DNA of 64,000 nt from Cantharellus purpuraceus (taxonomy: Eukaryota > Basidiomycota > Agaricomycetes > Cantharellales > Hydnaceae). Both the position numbers and the translations under genes were made by a program. The notes beneath the pieces are model-generated. The model saw nothing but the letters and a program-made list of their open reading frames with translations. It was not told where the DNA came from and made no database searches. The stretch covers positions 186,001 to 250,000 of the forward strand of contig JALBUN010000002.1 in NCBI GenBank assembly GCA_025174535.1. Direction: 5' to 3'. Positions 38,061-49,611 of this stretch are shown here, piece by piece (the first letter of the stretch is position 1; every line of letters begins with the position of its first letter).

Positions 38061-39006
38061 ATGACTGCCAACCCTGAGTTCGATCCTTACACCTCCAAGG
38101 CGGAGAACACCAGCATTACTCCCCAGCAAAAGATTGACGGTTCGCACCGCTTTTGTTGTGCCATTCGACATCGCAGCTCACTTTAACTCGGTTCTGATAG
38201 ACCTGAAGGAAATCATCAAGGATACACAAACTAGCATGCTGACAACCCGTTCACGAGAGGGTCATTTGCATTCCCGCGCCATGGCTCCCACTAGTAACAG
38301 TTAGTTCATCTGTCTACGAGATATATGGTGAATCAACGCAAATGTAGGCCACGGTGGAAATGGCTTGCGCTTGTTTTTTATAGGAAATAACGTTTCTGGC
38401 AAATTTGTAAGCTGTTGTTCGATTGGCCGTCCGCTCCTGCAGTGTTGTCCCTGAATTTACCGTCAGAACGAAATCGAAAACGACAGTCACGTAAACGTTG
38501 CCTTTTTTGACCCCTCCTCCACGAACTGGGCTAGCATTTCGGGAATCGCGTGCATTAGTCAAGACAAAGAGCTTATCAAGAAGCATTGGAGTCCCCTGTA
38601 GGTACCCTATCTCCGTCAAAATTTGCTCTTTTTTATTTTAATTTTATGCAGGGTTTCTGGGTACTTTGGCGACCTCGGTGACGGAAAGCACAAAGGCAAC
38701 GCGGATGACCCTCGAGTTAGCATCATTGAGGTGATCCCAGATGAGGTGAGCAAACTTGAGGTCCAACCACAAAGATCACCCGTCTCATTGTCCGGAAGAT
38801 TCGTTACTGGGTGGCCAACAAAGGGAAGATTGGTCAAACACTCCAGGTGGCTATGGGGGCCGTAACAGGAAAAGGACAAGCACCAGGGGAACTAAGGACG
38901 ATCACCCCAGCAGAGGTAAGTGACTAGCTTGTACATACTGCCCTGCAGATTGATATTACTCGCCATTGTGAAGATTCAGCTTGTGGAAGGATTGCATCAG
39001 AAATAG
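38061..39006 (+). CDS. bli-3: BLI-3 / general stress protein 26-like flavin-binding split-barrel protein
   Basis: Member of the pyridoxamine-phosphate-oxidase-like split-barrel fold; the Neurospora relative is blue-light inducible. Exon 1 from 38061 starts MTANPEFDPYTSKAENTSIT. Next come LKEIIKDTQTSMLTTRSREG and HLHSRAMAPTS, then LRLFFIGNNVSGKFEEIEND with HVNVAFFDPSSTNWASISG, SGYFGDLGDGKHKGNADDPR, VANKGKIGQTLQVAMGAVTG and LRTITPAE. A last exon, IQLVEGLHQK, ends with TAG at 39004-39006. About 205 residues over several introns. Enzymatic activity is unknown for the family; flavin or pyridoxal-phosphate binding is inferred from the fold. Confidence 0.87.
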
Positions 39007-39157
39007 ATAGCTTCAGTTGTATCGTCATTCTAAGTCACCATTACTTGTACTGCCGCGAACTTTGCAATAACTAGCCTGAATTGAGAACTTGGAAGCTCAA
39101 GATGAAAGTAACAGGCGCGCGGAAGTATCGCAGGGCGATCGTCTCGTCATTTACAAG

Positions 39158-39760
39158 ATGCGGATGGTAAGTCAGAATGAAAGGACCCAGGCCCACAAAC
39201 GTCTAATTTATAGTAGCTAAACGCAGATGAGGAGTCTGATGATGCACCTGAAGTCACATGGGGTGAAGTAGAATCAAACACACCGGTGCATTCAGCTAAT
39301 CCTGCTATCGACAGAGGATCAGCAACGCATAAATACGTTTTCCAAACTGAACTCTCGCGTTCGTGACATTGAAGAACAATTGGTGCAGCTGAAGGTTGGT
39401 GCTAGAGCCACAGCCTAGTTCTTCCATCTCATTGACGATAACAGCAAGACAAGGAAGCTCTCGATGACCTCTCGATGGAGTTGGTATTGGCAGACGAAGA
39501 AGAACTTGTTCTGTCGGCATGCGATACTCATTCACCAAGTATATCTGCTCATTATTCTATTGCATAGGTATCGCATTGGAGAGGCATTCCTCTATGTTCC
39601 CCTTGCCAAGGCTCAGAAACTACTGACTCGAGACCAAGAATCCCTCGATGCTGAGATAGAGAAAGTTCGCGATAGTGCCGAAGAATGCGAAAAAACTATG
39701 AAGAACCTCAAAGTTACACTCTACGCCAAGTTTGGCAAGGCGATTAATTTAGATGTGTAA
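39158..39760 (+). CDS. PFD4: Prefoldin subunit 4 (Gim3)
   Basis: Beta-type subunit of the hexameric prefoldin chaperone, which hands unfolded actin and tubulin to the CCT chaperonin. The first exon is only ATGCGGATG (39158-39166). It splices to LNADEESDDAPEVTW, then EDQQRINTFSKLNSRVRDIE with EQLVQLK, then DKEALDDLSMELVLADEEEL, and finally YRIGEAFLYVPLAKAQKLLT to the stop at 39760. The two helical coiled-coil arms with a beta hairpin between (LADEEELVLYRIGEAFLYV) match prefoldin-4. The next-to-last intron uses a GTCGGC donor in place of the tempting GCATGC. Confidence 0.9.
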
Positions 39761-39855
39761 AAGCGATTAGAAAACCAGGGGAACAGAAGCACTACATATC
39801 GAGATGGGTGTAGGAATACAAGGCGTCATCTAATGCGAAGAACCAGGTCCTATAA

Positions 39856-42800
39856 TCATAAAAGCCCCTTGTCCAGAACATCCACAAGATCCGTTAGGTC
39901 CATGCTTGGCTGCTTGGCATCTGCGTTGATCAGCTGCAGCAAACTCTCGAAGACAAGAGTTCGTTGCCGGAACAACAACGGCGTCAACTCTGGGTGAGCG
40001 TCTCCTTCCTGGTCATCTTTCTCAAGCTCTGGTATTCCGGACATAGACCTTCGACTACCGTCTCTTGACATTGGTCCAATAGAATCAGGGGCGTGGGCGT
40101 CTCCCACATCTGCCATTTCGATATCTTTGCCCGAGGACTCCTCCAGGAAGGCGGGAGATGGAGGTACTTTGTCAAAGAGATGCGATTGAAGTGCTCTAAA
40201 TGTTGCTGTCTCCTCATCTGAGAGGTGGTTGACCACTGCATGCACATCCCGCTGGAGAAAAGCTAAGGCTTGCACAGAGGGAGCTGTGTCACATAACTCC
40301 TTGAAGCTACGGAGGTATGAGAATCAACATCTATCCAGATATCAAGCCGATATATTCCCACTCACTTCTGACGACGGGTGATGAACTTAGCCCGTCGCAC
40401 CATTTCCTCTCGAGTAGGACTATGTTAATGTCCTATTAGATGAACACACCCCACTGGACTGCGCTGTCGCAATAACGCACCGTTCGAATATCATGCTCCA
40501 AAAGTCGTCTAGCCGACAAGACCCGTCTCGACCTGAATTACCACCGTGGACGTAAAAGACCTTCCGAACATGGTCGTATACCATTTGATGACCGTATCTC
40601 GGCTGGGGCTCCCATTCAGTCGTTATCTCATCGGAGTCCATGTCCGAAGAGCGTGAACGGGCATTGAGAACTGGTGTCCACTGTGAAGTTTCAGGCTTGA
40701 ATATCCAGAAGGTTGAGCGCAAAGTTCCGTCAGCCGTAGGGTGTTTCTGTCCCTTGAGCTTCAACAAACCTGGAAAACTGAGCAGTCTGATGAGCAAGAT
40801 GCAACTGAATGATACGCAACAACGTACATAAATATATGTCCCGATTCAGGATCCATTGCAGCACGTTGGCAAAAACATGGATCAGGGCCACCTGCAGTGC
40901 TGAAGTCTGAGAATATTTCCTTGACTTCCTGCGTAGTAACATCGAAGCTGTACATATCAGCGAGAAATGTTTCAGACTTCTTGCCGGCCAGGATGATCAA
41001 GCGGTGATTCTGCGCATCGAAGATCATCGAATGACCTGGGGAGGTTTAGTAAAATATCGATGGCACAATAGCGTGGAATAGATCGCACCAAACCGGGAAG
41101 GAATTGGTCGCGAGACCTTTGAGGAAGGGATGGCTTCATCTCTACTCTGTTGTCAATATAGCGCAAGTAATTTGGACAACAGCTCACAATATATGCTCCC
41201 ATTGGCCGGTCTTTAAGTTATACCGGTAAAAACCAGAGAACTTCATCGGTTCTGAATCCGGATGCCCATTCACAACGCGACCACCAAAGACGTAAAGCAT
41301 CTGATTGTCAGAATCGATAGCCATTTGATGATCATAAATAAGGGGTGGGCCACCCTCCAGCTGTAATGAAGATGTGATGTTGAATAATATCTTTGGACTA
41401 TTCCGATGCACATCTTACGTTTGTATCAACACTTAAAATCGTCCAAGTTCCGGCATCCGATCCGCGAGTGGTGTAACGATAAAATCTTGAAGGGAAGGAG
41501 AGGCGCTTTAAACCAATTTCTGTTCCACCTGTAGTCGAGGCAAACGAGCTTTCAGACGATGGATTCGCTGTAGTGTCTGCAGGATATGTTGGACTTGAAT
41601 GGTTCTGGAGATGAGCAGGTGTGACTGTGCCCGACGGAGATGGAGATATCGGACCGTCCACATCATCTAGAGAGCCCAAGAGATAGATATAGCCTGACGA
41701 TGGATCGAACACCATCTTATGGCAACTCCTTGGTCCAGGGCCAAAATCGTGTTCGGTGCTAGAACTTAGCAGCTTCCACCTTTCTTCAACAATTGAGTAG
41801 GCCCAGAGGTCGTCCAAGTTCTTCTTTCCGTCCCAGCCACCGAACATGTATATGATGCCCTCTGCAGCATCTATACACATCTGATGTCCACCTCTTGAGG
41901 ATGGTACATCACCGTCTGGATTGGCGCCGTTCAAGCGTCGCCAATGTGATTTGGGGTCACACGCCCGAATACAGTCATCGAAGAGCGCACCGTCTGCAGC
42001 CGCTTGTATGAGCGACTCCACAAAGGACCAGTTTCCAGAAATCAGATTGTCGTAGATTTTGGTAACGATGGGGTGTTCTAAAATCAAACCAGTCCTCGAT
42101 TGCAATGCGCGGAAAGACGAGAAATGTCGCCGCTGTCTAAGGTATTTCAGAACGTGTCGTAAAGTAGCAGTCTCCTTATACTGCACAAAGCTGTGAGGAA
42201 TAAGCAGTGAAGCCGATAGGGAAGCTGCTCACGCTTGCATACGTATCTTCAGCACGCGCAACGATCGACGAATCATCAACTCCCGCTAGAGCTACATGCC
42301 AAATGGACGTGTTGAAGCTGGGGCTATGAGCACTGCGTATGGGATGAGCAGGGAAGATGCACAACAGGCGATATCAGGACGCACGATAGAGGAACGATCT
42401 TCACAAAGCGTACTGGGCGAAGAAGACCTGCCTCATTCGTACGTTGCAGGTTGAATGTCTCTGGTTTTGGGTCATTATTCAAACCGCCATGCAGAGAAAG
42501 TGTCATAGTATCCATCGTGCGACCAGTGTACACCTTACAACGGTCGTTAACATCGCGGACCGCATATATCAAACCTAAAAATCGTACCTTAAATTCCTTC
42601 ATATTGCATGGGTGGGCTATATATGCTTTCTTCAGCAGGCGCCGCCATCAAGTTGAAAAAAAGCCGCACCTTTATGGAACTTTCCGAATGTTATAGACTG
42701 TAATAGACTTAATTCCATCAACTCAAGAACGATCCATTGCTTTGAATTTGCTGTCTGATGTCCACTCCATCGTGAAGTCTGGTCTGTCGGTGTGTTGATG

Positions 42801-42952
42801 AGGATATGCTAATGACCAACGTCAGAGCATGGTCAACTAAAGCACAAGCAAGGCAGGCCACTTGCCTCGGGAGCATACTTTCCGCTATAGCTCGTGCATT
42901 TAGCAATGCGATACTTCAGCTCAACACTTGGGATGTCTGGTGCGTCTGCCAT
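39856..42952 (-). CDS. MKLN1: Muskelin-like protein (discoidin, LisH/CTLH and kelch domains)
   Basis: Muskelin is a substrate-recognition component of the CTLH/GID ubiquitin ligase. Exon 1 from 42952 gives VELKYRIAKCTSYSGKYAPE. Exon 2 gives HILINTPTDQTSRWSG and IVLELMELSLLQSITFGKFH, joined over a 53-nt intron to PCNMKEFKVR: the discoidin-like N-terminal domain. LRPVRFVKIVPL, FNTSIWHVALAGVDD, then a LisH/CTLH stretch (LKYLRQRRHFSSFRALQSRT, LEHPIVTKIYDNLISGNW) follow. Kelch blades include GGHQMCIDAAEGIIYMFGGW, RSCHKMVFDPSSGYIYLLG, DHQMAIDSDNQMLYVFGGRV and YGHQMVYDHVRKVFYVHGG. The C-terminal block ends at 39856. It runs convergent with prefoldin-4 (95 nt apart). Confidence 0.92.
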
Positions 42953-43118
42953 TTTGCATCGAGGGTGCTTCCAGCGCGTGGCACGCCACAAGGAGCGCGT
43001 GACGAATGGTGTCACAGGGAAACATCACGCGCATCCAATAGGGTATATTAATTGTATGAGGGTATAAGGTACAATAGGATACTTTAATAAAACGCGAAGA
43101 GAAACTATACCCAATTCT

Positions 43119-44164
43119 CTAACCTTTCCGTCCACCCCGCGACACCGTGGATCCTCGCGACGAACCCACAGATACGCCTCCAGCGGTGGCACTAGGTATA
43201 CGTCCTCGTGTGACTGTCGATGACCCTGTCAAACAACAATGAAGGTTAGTGACAAAGTGTCTTTTTGATCGTGGAAAATGGGCGACCTCGCTCTGTACCT
43301 CGTACCCGTAGTCCCCTAGCGCTTCTGACGCCTCTTACTGATCCAGAACTGCTCCTTTTGTCCCGCTCTTTCGCCTCCTGCAGCTCTCTTGCCTTCTGCA
43401 CTTGCTCTTCTCTTTCTAGTCGTATCTTCTCCTTTCGAGCAGCCTCTTCACGTTCCTCCTGCTCGAGTTTTGCTTGCCGACCGGCTTCCACGCGTAGTTT
43501 GTCCATCATTTCCTGGTCCTAGGAGAGCTTTGTAATGACACGTCGCGACGCGTCAAAATATTACTTACCACTACTCCTCCTTCCCAGGTCTTATCGAATA
43601 TAAGTTTCGAGTTACTTTCTGTGTGTCGCAACAGATTGACATATTGGTCCAATAAACGACCCGTCCTGTCAAGCTGGAGTGCGACATTCTGGGACCAACA
43701 TTTCTGTAAAATTGTCGAAGTGCAATCGGTAAACTGAGGCGCACCTCGGTGCTTGATCTAGCATGATTCAACGCCTCGTTGTAAATAGAGAAGGATGTGT
43801 TCAGCTTCTTAAGGACGAAAAGATCGTGCTGTAGTCGCTCCTCTCGAGTACGAGTTTCGTTCAGCGATCTCCTTGCTTTGTCCACCACCGCTGCTTCATC
43901 ACCCTCACCTGACCCAACCCTCATATCACCCTGACCCATAACGGCATCGTCGTCAGCATCTTCCGAGTCTTTGTCTGGCACATCACGTTGAGGCAGAAGA
44001 GTGAACGGTTTTGACGCCGTCCCATCTTCCGAACGATCTGCAACATATAGTTCAGAAAGAGAGAGGTCTGCACCTCCCGGGCCAGTGTAGGATGGTGGAT
44101 GAAATGGAGGTGACTGCCTTAAAATTGATGAGCCTGTAAAGGAGGGCGTACCCGCTGAAGACAT
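43119..44164 (-). CDS. DUO1: DASH complex subunit Duo1
   Basis: Part of the fungus-specific DASH/Dam1 ring that couples kinetochores to microtubules. From 44164: a Ser/Pro-rich head, an acidic linker, then the Duo1 core ARRSLNETRTREERLQHDLF, VLKKLNTSFSIYNEALNHAR, and, after an intron, LLDQYVNLLRHTESNSKLIF with DKTWEGGVVDQEMMDKLRVE. A charged coiled coil (KLEQEEREEAARKEKIRLER) follows, then a basic Gly/Ser/Arg-rich tail over the last intron, ending SRGGRKG with TAG at 43119-43121. Muskelin starts 166 nt beyond its stop on the same strand. Confidence 0.87.
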
Positions 44165-44680
44165 GGTGGATGCTCCACGTCTTATATAACATCTGTGTGA
44201 CACCCCTGTCGCTTCAGAAACTGGGTGTGACACCTAACTTTCTCGAGCAGCAAGTTCTGGCCCGGCTCAGAGCCCTCGAGGAAGAGTAAGTCTTTCTATA
44301 TACAAAGCATATTCCTATTCTAACATCAGCAGCTTCTCCTTTCCATTGATCGGTTGAGTTCTGTGGCACAGTGTGAACCTAAGATACGCAACTTTACATG
44401 CTCCAACTAGATTTCTGCTTTCAATACTTTTGTCCTCCTTTCATTTGAGAAACACAATCTTGACAAGATCGTGTGTGGGGGGATCTGAATGGAAATGAAC
44501 AAGGCTGTATATAGAATATATAACCAAGTTTATGTTGTTGCTCGCCTAAATGGATCCTCCCGAAGGAAGGGGTACTCTGCTAGTGAACATTTGCATTTAT
44601 ACCTGGCTTGCACAAATATTTTGATTGGAATATTACATAATTCGGGTGTAATAGGAATATCAAGAGAGCAATACGCTATC
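44165..44680. other. divergent intergenic region
   Basis: Between the start codons of Duo1 (-) and the sphingosine-phosphate lyase (+). A 39-codon frame on + (44170-44289) overlaps the Duo1 leader; no support for it as a gene. The rest is AT-rich and likely promoter. Confidence 0.45.
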
Positions 44681-47080
44681 ATGGCCCCAGTGCAAGCAAA
44701 GTCTCTAACTGTGCTCAAGACAACCCTCTCTCTTGTGACATTTGAAAATGCTAAAACCCTATTGTCTGTCTATGTTCTTCTGTCCTACATGCTCCAAACA
44801 CAGAGGCACTTGCGCGCCAATGGTGTTAGGCAAACCGTCCATGACGCATGGGTCTGGCTGCAGAAGGTCTGTAGCGTCCGCACTCACACATTCAATAGAC
44901 GTGACTTATTCAAGGTTCTTGTAGAAAGTTATCTTCCTCGCTCTTCGCACTTCAGCTGGAAAGCAAAAGGTTGCCACGGAAATGGCCAAGGCAAAAGCGC
45001 AAATCGAGAGCAGAATGATTCCCAAAGGACCAAACGTCATTCGTCATTTGACCTTACCAGAAGAAGGCCAACCCCTTGAATGGATTGAGAGAGAGATGAA
45101 TAATATGGACTCAGAGGTGTCAGGCGCGGATTGGCGTCTTGGAAAATTGTCTGGGGCAGTTTACCGTGAGTGCAAATCAAGGGTAAAGGCTCAGGATTTG
45201 ATTCTCATTTCTCTTTCAGATGGAGGGGAAGACTTGGAGAAGGTTCTCAATATGGCCTTTCAAAAATACACAGTTTCCAACCCGCTTCATCCCGACGTTT
45301 TCCCTGGTGCGCCTGTTCAAAGATTCGTCGCAAGCACTCACTGACGTATAATATTAGCTGTGCGCAAGATGGAGGCAGAGGTTGTTGCCATGTGTCTGAG
45401 AATGTGAGCGCAGGTGTGTACAGCCTTATCTATTCTAATCAGCATTCAGGTACAACAACCCCAACGGTGCAGGCACAACCACTTCAGGCGGCACAGAATC
45501 TATCCTCATGGCCGTCAAAACGCACCGTGACTGGGCTCGTGATGTCAAAGGCATTACCAACCCCGAAATGTGCAGTGTCGTGATGAAAACTTCTAGTCAT
45601 GAATCTCATTCCTGTCTGTTTTAGCATAATACCATCCTCTGCGCATGCTGCTTTTGACAAGGCGGGTGCATATCTCAAAGTCAAAGTGCACCATGTCCGA
45701 GTGGATCCCGTGACTCGTAAGGTTCCTATCAAGAGGGTGTTACGTGCAATGTTCGTCGGGTATTTAATCTTCAATTTGATTTACTGATTCCCCTCCAGAA
45801 ACCCCAATACTATCATGGTGAGTTTCTTTGTAGCCTTGTAGGATGAAGTCGAGCCTCTACAATATTTCCGGTAGCTAGTTGGTTCGGCTGTCAACTTCCC
45901 GGATGGCTGCATGGACGATATAGCCTCTCTTGGGGAGCTTGCTAAGCAACACAAGATTGGTCTGCATGTGGACTGCTGCCTAGGAAGTTTCATCGTTCCC
46001 TTCCTGGAAGAGGCTGGATTCCCGGTTGAGCGCTTTGACTTCAGAGTTCCAGGGGTGACCAGCATCTCATGCGACACACACAAGGTAAGTCTACTTCTAA
46101 TTTGGTTCAAGGTGATTTCGATGTGTTTACGTTGTGTAGTATGGTTTTGCTCCCAAGGTCGGCCCCAGGCTTTGCAGGTCGTTCTAAATCTAACCCATTA
46201 GTAGGGCTCGTCTGTAGTGATGTATCGAAATGCGGATTTGCGAAACTACCAGTACTTCATCAGCCCTGATTGGCCGGGTCAGTAGGGGCGTACATATTCT
46301 TGCTACCCCACGAATTAACGGGGCTATATTTAGGCGGTGTATATGCTAGCCCGTCTTTGGCAGGATCTCGGTGCGTTGTTCTTCTGAGCTGTTCCCTTCC
46401 AGACCTAGTCTGACTCACTGCCGTTTGAAGTCCTGGCGCCTTAATTGCTGGAACATGGGGGGCAATGCAATATATGGGCCATAGGTGCGTGAAACACTGC
46501 GAATGCACTGTCCAGTGCCTCCCTGAATCCCAATTCTCAGAGGGTATCTGGAATCGTGCCGGTCGATTGTTACATGCGCCAAAAAGATCGAGGCCACTAT
46601 TTCGAGTGAAATACCGGAGTTGTACGTGTTGGGTAAACCACCAGCATCTGTTGTAGCCTTTGGATCGAACACGCCTTCTACTGTCAGTGCATTGAGAGTT
46701 GGGGATGCAATGAGTGAGCGGGGATGGCATCTCAATGGTCTCCGCGACCCACCAGCCGTGCATATCGCTTGTACTGTGAGTATATTCCTGTTGTATAGAC
46801 CTCAAGTGGTATTCAGAGTCTTGTTTCATTCAATGCAGCGTTTGACTGTGTCTATGGTTGACCAGTTCATAGCCGACCTGAAGGATTGTGTCAAGGAAGC
46901 CAGAGCCAAGCCGTCTGAAGACGGTCGCATGGTCACGGTATATGGTACGCAGGCTACCCCTTGCGTTGCTACATGTTTACTCAAACTTTCATCACAGGCT
47001 TGGGGACCTCGAGTGCTGTGGGGCCTCAGTTCTTATCGAAGGCTGCGTCCATGTTCCTGGATACGCTCTATGCAGCTTGA
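44681..47080 (+). CDS. DPL1: Sphingosine-1-phosphate lyase
   Basis: PLP enzyme of the ER membrane that cleaves phosphorylated long-chain bases to an aldehyde and phosphoethanolamine, the exit step of sphingolipid breakdown. The start at 44681 leads into an N-terminal membrane region ([15 protein letters not shown]). Later exons read [94 protein letters not shown] and [35 protein letters not shown] carries the PLP lysine; small exons follow with [51 protein letters not shown] and [20 protein letters not shown], ending [15 protein letters not shown] at 47078-47080. At least ten short introns; every join needed keeps frame, so the gene looks intact. Confidence 0.93.
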
Positions 47081-48153
47081 GATGCCCGTTCCGCTAGGAT
47101 TTTGTCTCTTCAGAAAAGTCATGACCCTTTGACAACAGATATGACATCAGACATTATACTAATTGAGGCGAGGCAAAATGTACCTTTATATCGGATCGGT
47201 AGGACCGTGTCGAATTTAGTCCTTGGTTTGGAATAGGCCTTTTTAACGGAATGGCAAGAGTCATTTGGCTGTGCAGAACTGTGCTGTCGGGCAGCTTGTT
47301 TTCCCTAGTGAAGATGATAAGCACTGAGTCTGCTGTTGAGTTCAGCTATTTGGCAGACGTGCAACTCTGCCAGGCCAACATCACACGGATCAAAAGCAAT
47401 GTCCGGAGCGTCTTCGAAGTCCTATTGCGGTATATACATGTTACCCAATGAACACCATGTAGCTTGTCACGGAGTCCCTATCCTAAATCACTGGTAAGCT
47501 AGCTGGGCATGTCGATGTTGGTTGATAGCCTCATGAATAATGGTGTCGGAGAGATTTGGATTCTAACCAAGGCTTCTTAGAGGGGTCTAGACCACGAGTC
47601 ATCTAGTTTTATGGAAGCTCCCAGGGCTGGATCCGGACTTGTCGTCTGTGCCTTTTATTTTTCAGGATCCATCAAGTGCTATATCATCATCAGATCCTCA
47701 GACTAGGCCGCAAGGCCTTAAGGCCTTAAGCTTTAAGACTGGCCGGGCTCTTTACTGTTGAACAGAACGGGGCGTCCCTTGGGATTAGTGTTGCCGCGGC
47801 TCGGCTTTGGCTCTTAGCCGAACCAAGCCGTAAATAGCCGCGCCGACCCATACCCAGTGAAGCCGAACCGTTCACAATCGGCTCGGCTCGGCTTCTAGCT
47901 GGCTTTCAAGCCACAAGCCAACTGCTACCCCGGTCAATGGATTCAAGGTATATTTATGCTGATACAAAATGATAGGATAAAGTAGTAATATATCTTATAG
48001 TTTGTGTTTTTTTTTTAAAAAAAAATAATTTTTTTTGTATTATCAATTGCAGGAGAGACAAGCACCTGATGGCCATGAGTTGGTTGTCAATTCTACCTGC
48101 CAAATTCTGAGATCCAGTCATTATTGTCACTTTCACTTGATGTCTGCTTAAGG
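47081..48153. other. transition region, no gene; GC-rich inverted repeats and A/T run
   Basis: No coding pattern. Around 47775-47925 the words GGCTCGGCTT and AAGCCGAACC alternate on the same strand, giving several potential hairpins. At 48007-48036 lies a T9-A9-type run followed by more T. This stretch marks the change from gene-rich chromosome to the transposon cluster. Confidence 0.55.
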
Positions 48154-48933
48154 TGTTATGCACTGGGCCTGTTGGAGGGTTTGGAGTTGTGAGGTCAGAG
48201 TCAGAGTCAGAGTTGTGGTGGTTGGAACAGACTTGGCTTCAGCTTATGTGCTGTGCCCTCATGTTATGCACTAGGTCCAATTGGGGGTCAGAGTTTGGGT
48301 TGGAGTCAGAGCAGGGGTCGGGGTGCGTCATGGGGGTCAGAATGGACTTGGCTTCAGCTTATATGCTGCACCCTCACTAATACCTTTGTCTGAGATTTTG
48401 GAGATGGAGTATGACTTGGACAGTTCAGATTGGACTTAGGACCTAGGCATGATTCAATATTTGAACTGGGGAATGAGGTCCCCAGTTGGGCAACTTAAAT
48501 ACATATTTGAAATCTAATAATAATTACTCTGGTGATGGGTCTCCAAGGCCAACAGCCTTACATGAATATGTCTGAGTCTGATGGGGATGGATGTCCAGGT
48601 TCCTATGGTGATGCTGATGGTGACAATTGGACAGACTAAATGGAGATGTGATGGTTCCCAAATGGAGTATAGATTTCATGTGCATGGGGATCTGAGTGGA
48701 TCGGATGGGGATCTGGGCATTAATGAATATAGTCATAACAGTATCTCTCCATTAAGGCTGAGCCCTTGAGGTCTCATGTCCGTGGATTGAATAGGTGAGA
48801 CAGTTGGGCACAGTTGGAGTTATACTGGGGGTCTGGAGACATATAAAAGGAGGGGCATGTTGAGGTCTTATCCTCAATGATGTTGAACCCATTAGCAAAC
48901 ATGAGTGTGGCCGAGCTTGAGCAGTTGCTCCTG
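48154..48933 (+). repeat. tandem LTR-like promoter units A (partial) and B
   Basis: Unit A starts TGTTATGCACTGGGCC at 48154 and breaks off after about 108 nt. Unit B starts TGTTATGCACTAGGTCC at 48262 and runs 672 nt to the next unit. B holds the block AATGGACTTGGCTTCAGCTT, a TATAAAAGG box at 48842-48850 and an ATG at 48877 opening the same first codons as the downstream ORF (NPLANMSVAELEQLLL) before it is cut by unit C. So promoter plus ORF start were duplicated as one piece. Confidence 0.75.
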
Positions 48934-49611
48934 TGTTACACACTAGGTCCGATTGGGGGTCGGAGATTGGGTCAGAGGTTGGGTCGGAGGGTTGGTTGGA
49001 GTTGGAGAAGGAGTCGGTTACATTGTGGGGGTCGGAATGGACTTGGCTTCAGCTTATGTGCTGTGCCCTCACTAATACCGGTGTCTGAGATTTTGGAGAT
49101 GGAGTAAGACTTAGAGAGTTAGGATCAGACTTAGGAACTAGGCGTGATTTGATATTTGAACTGGGGAATGAAGTCCCCAGTCAGGCAACTTAAATACATA
49201 TTTGAAATCTAATAATAATTACTCCGGTGATGGGTCTCCGAGGCCAACAGCCTTACATGAGTATGTCCAAGTCCGATGGGGATGGATGTCCAGGTTCCTA
49301 TGGTGATGCTGATGCATCAATCGGAACCGGAGATGGATGGGCGGAATTGGCGGTGACAATCGGACAGGTAGATGGAGATGGCAGTTTCCAAATGGAGTAT
49401 AGATTTCATATGCACGGGGATCTGAGTGGATCGGATGGGGATCTGGACGTTAATGAATATAGTCATAACAGTATCTCTCCATTTAAGGCCAAGCCCCTGA
49501 GGCCTCATGTCTGTGGATTGAATAGGTGAGACAGTTGGGCACAGTTGGAGTTATACTGGGGGTCTGGAGACATATAAAAGGAGGGGCATGATTGAGGTCT
49601 TATCCTCAACA
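48934..49611 (+). repeat. LTR-like promoter unit C, leader of the Zn2Cys6 ORF
   Basis: Starts TGTTACACACTAGGTCC and is colinear with unit B and with the inverted copy at 61450-62074 over the blocks GGGGAATGAAGTCCCCAGTC, AATAATAATTACTCCGGTGA and GTCATAACAGTATCTCTCCA. Ends at the ORF start codon. Length, TATA box near the 3' side and position ahead of element ORFs suggest an LTR, but no matching direct copy flanks the other end of the same element, so this stays inference. Confidence 0.65.
49573..49580 (+). promoter_or_regulatory. TATA box of LTR-like unit C
   Basis: TATAAAAG, 32 nt before the ATG at 49612. The same box with the same spacing occurs in unit B, and in the inverted copy it is the site broken by the MITE. 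Confidence 0.6.

Noticed and set aside
44170..44289. 39-codon frame MLHVLYNI...LEEE between Duo1 and the lyase
   Set aside because: It overlaps the Duo1 leader on the other strand; its end followed by GTAAGT hints at an exon, but no partner exon was found.
48934..49611. Firm call as the LTR of the gypsy element
   Set aside because: No direct-repeat partner brackets one element, and no primer-binding site was recognised; kept as LTR-like only.
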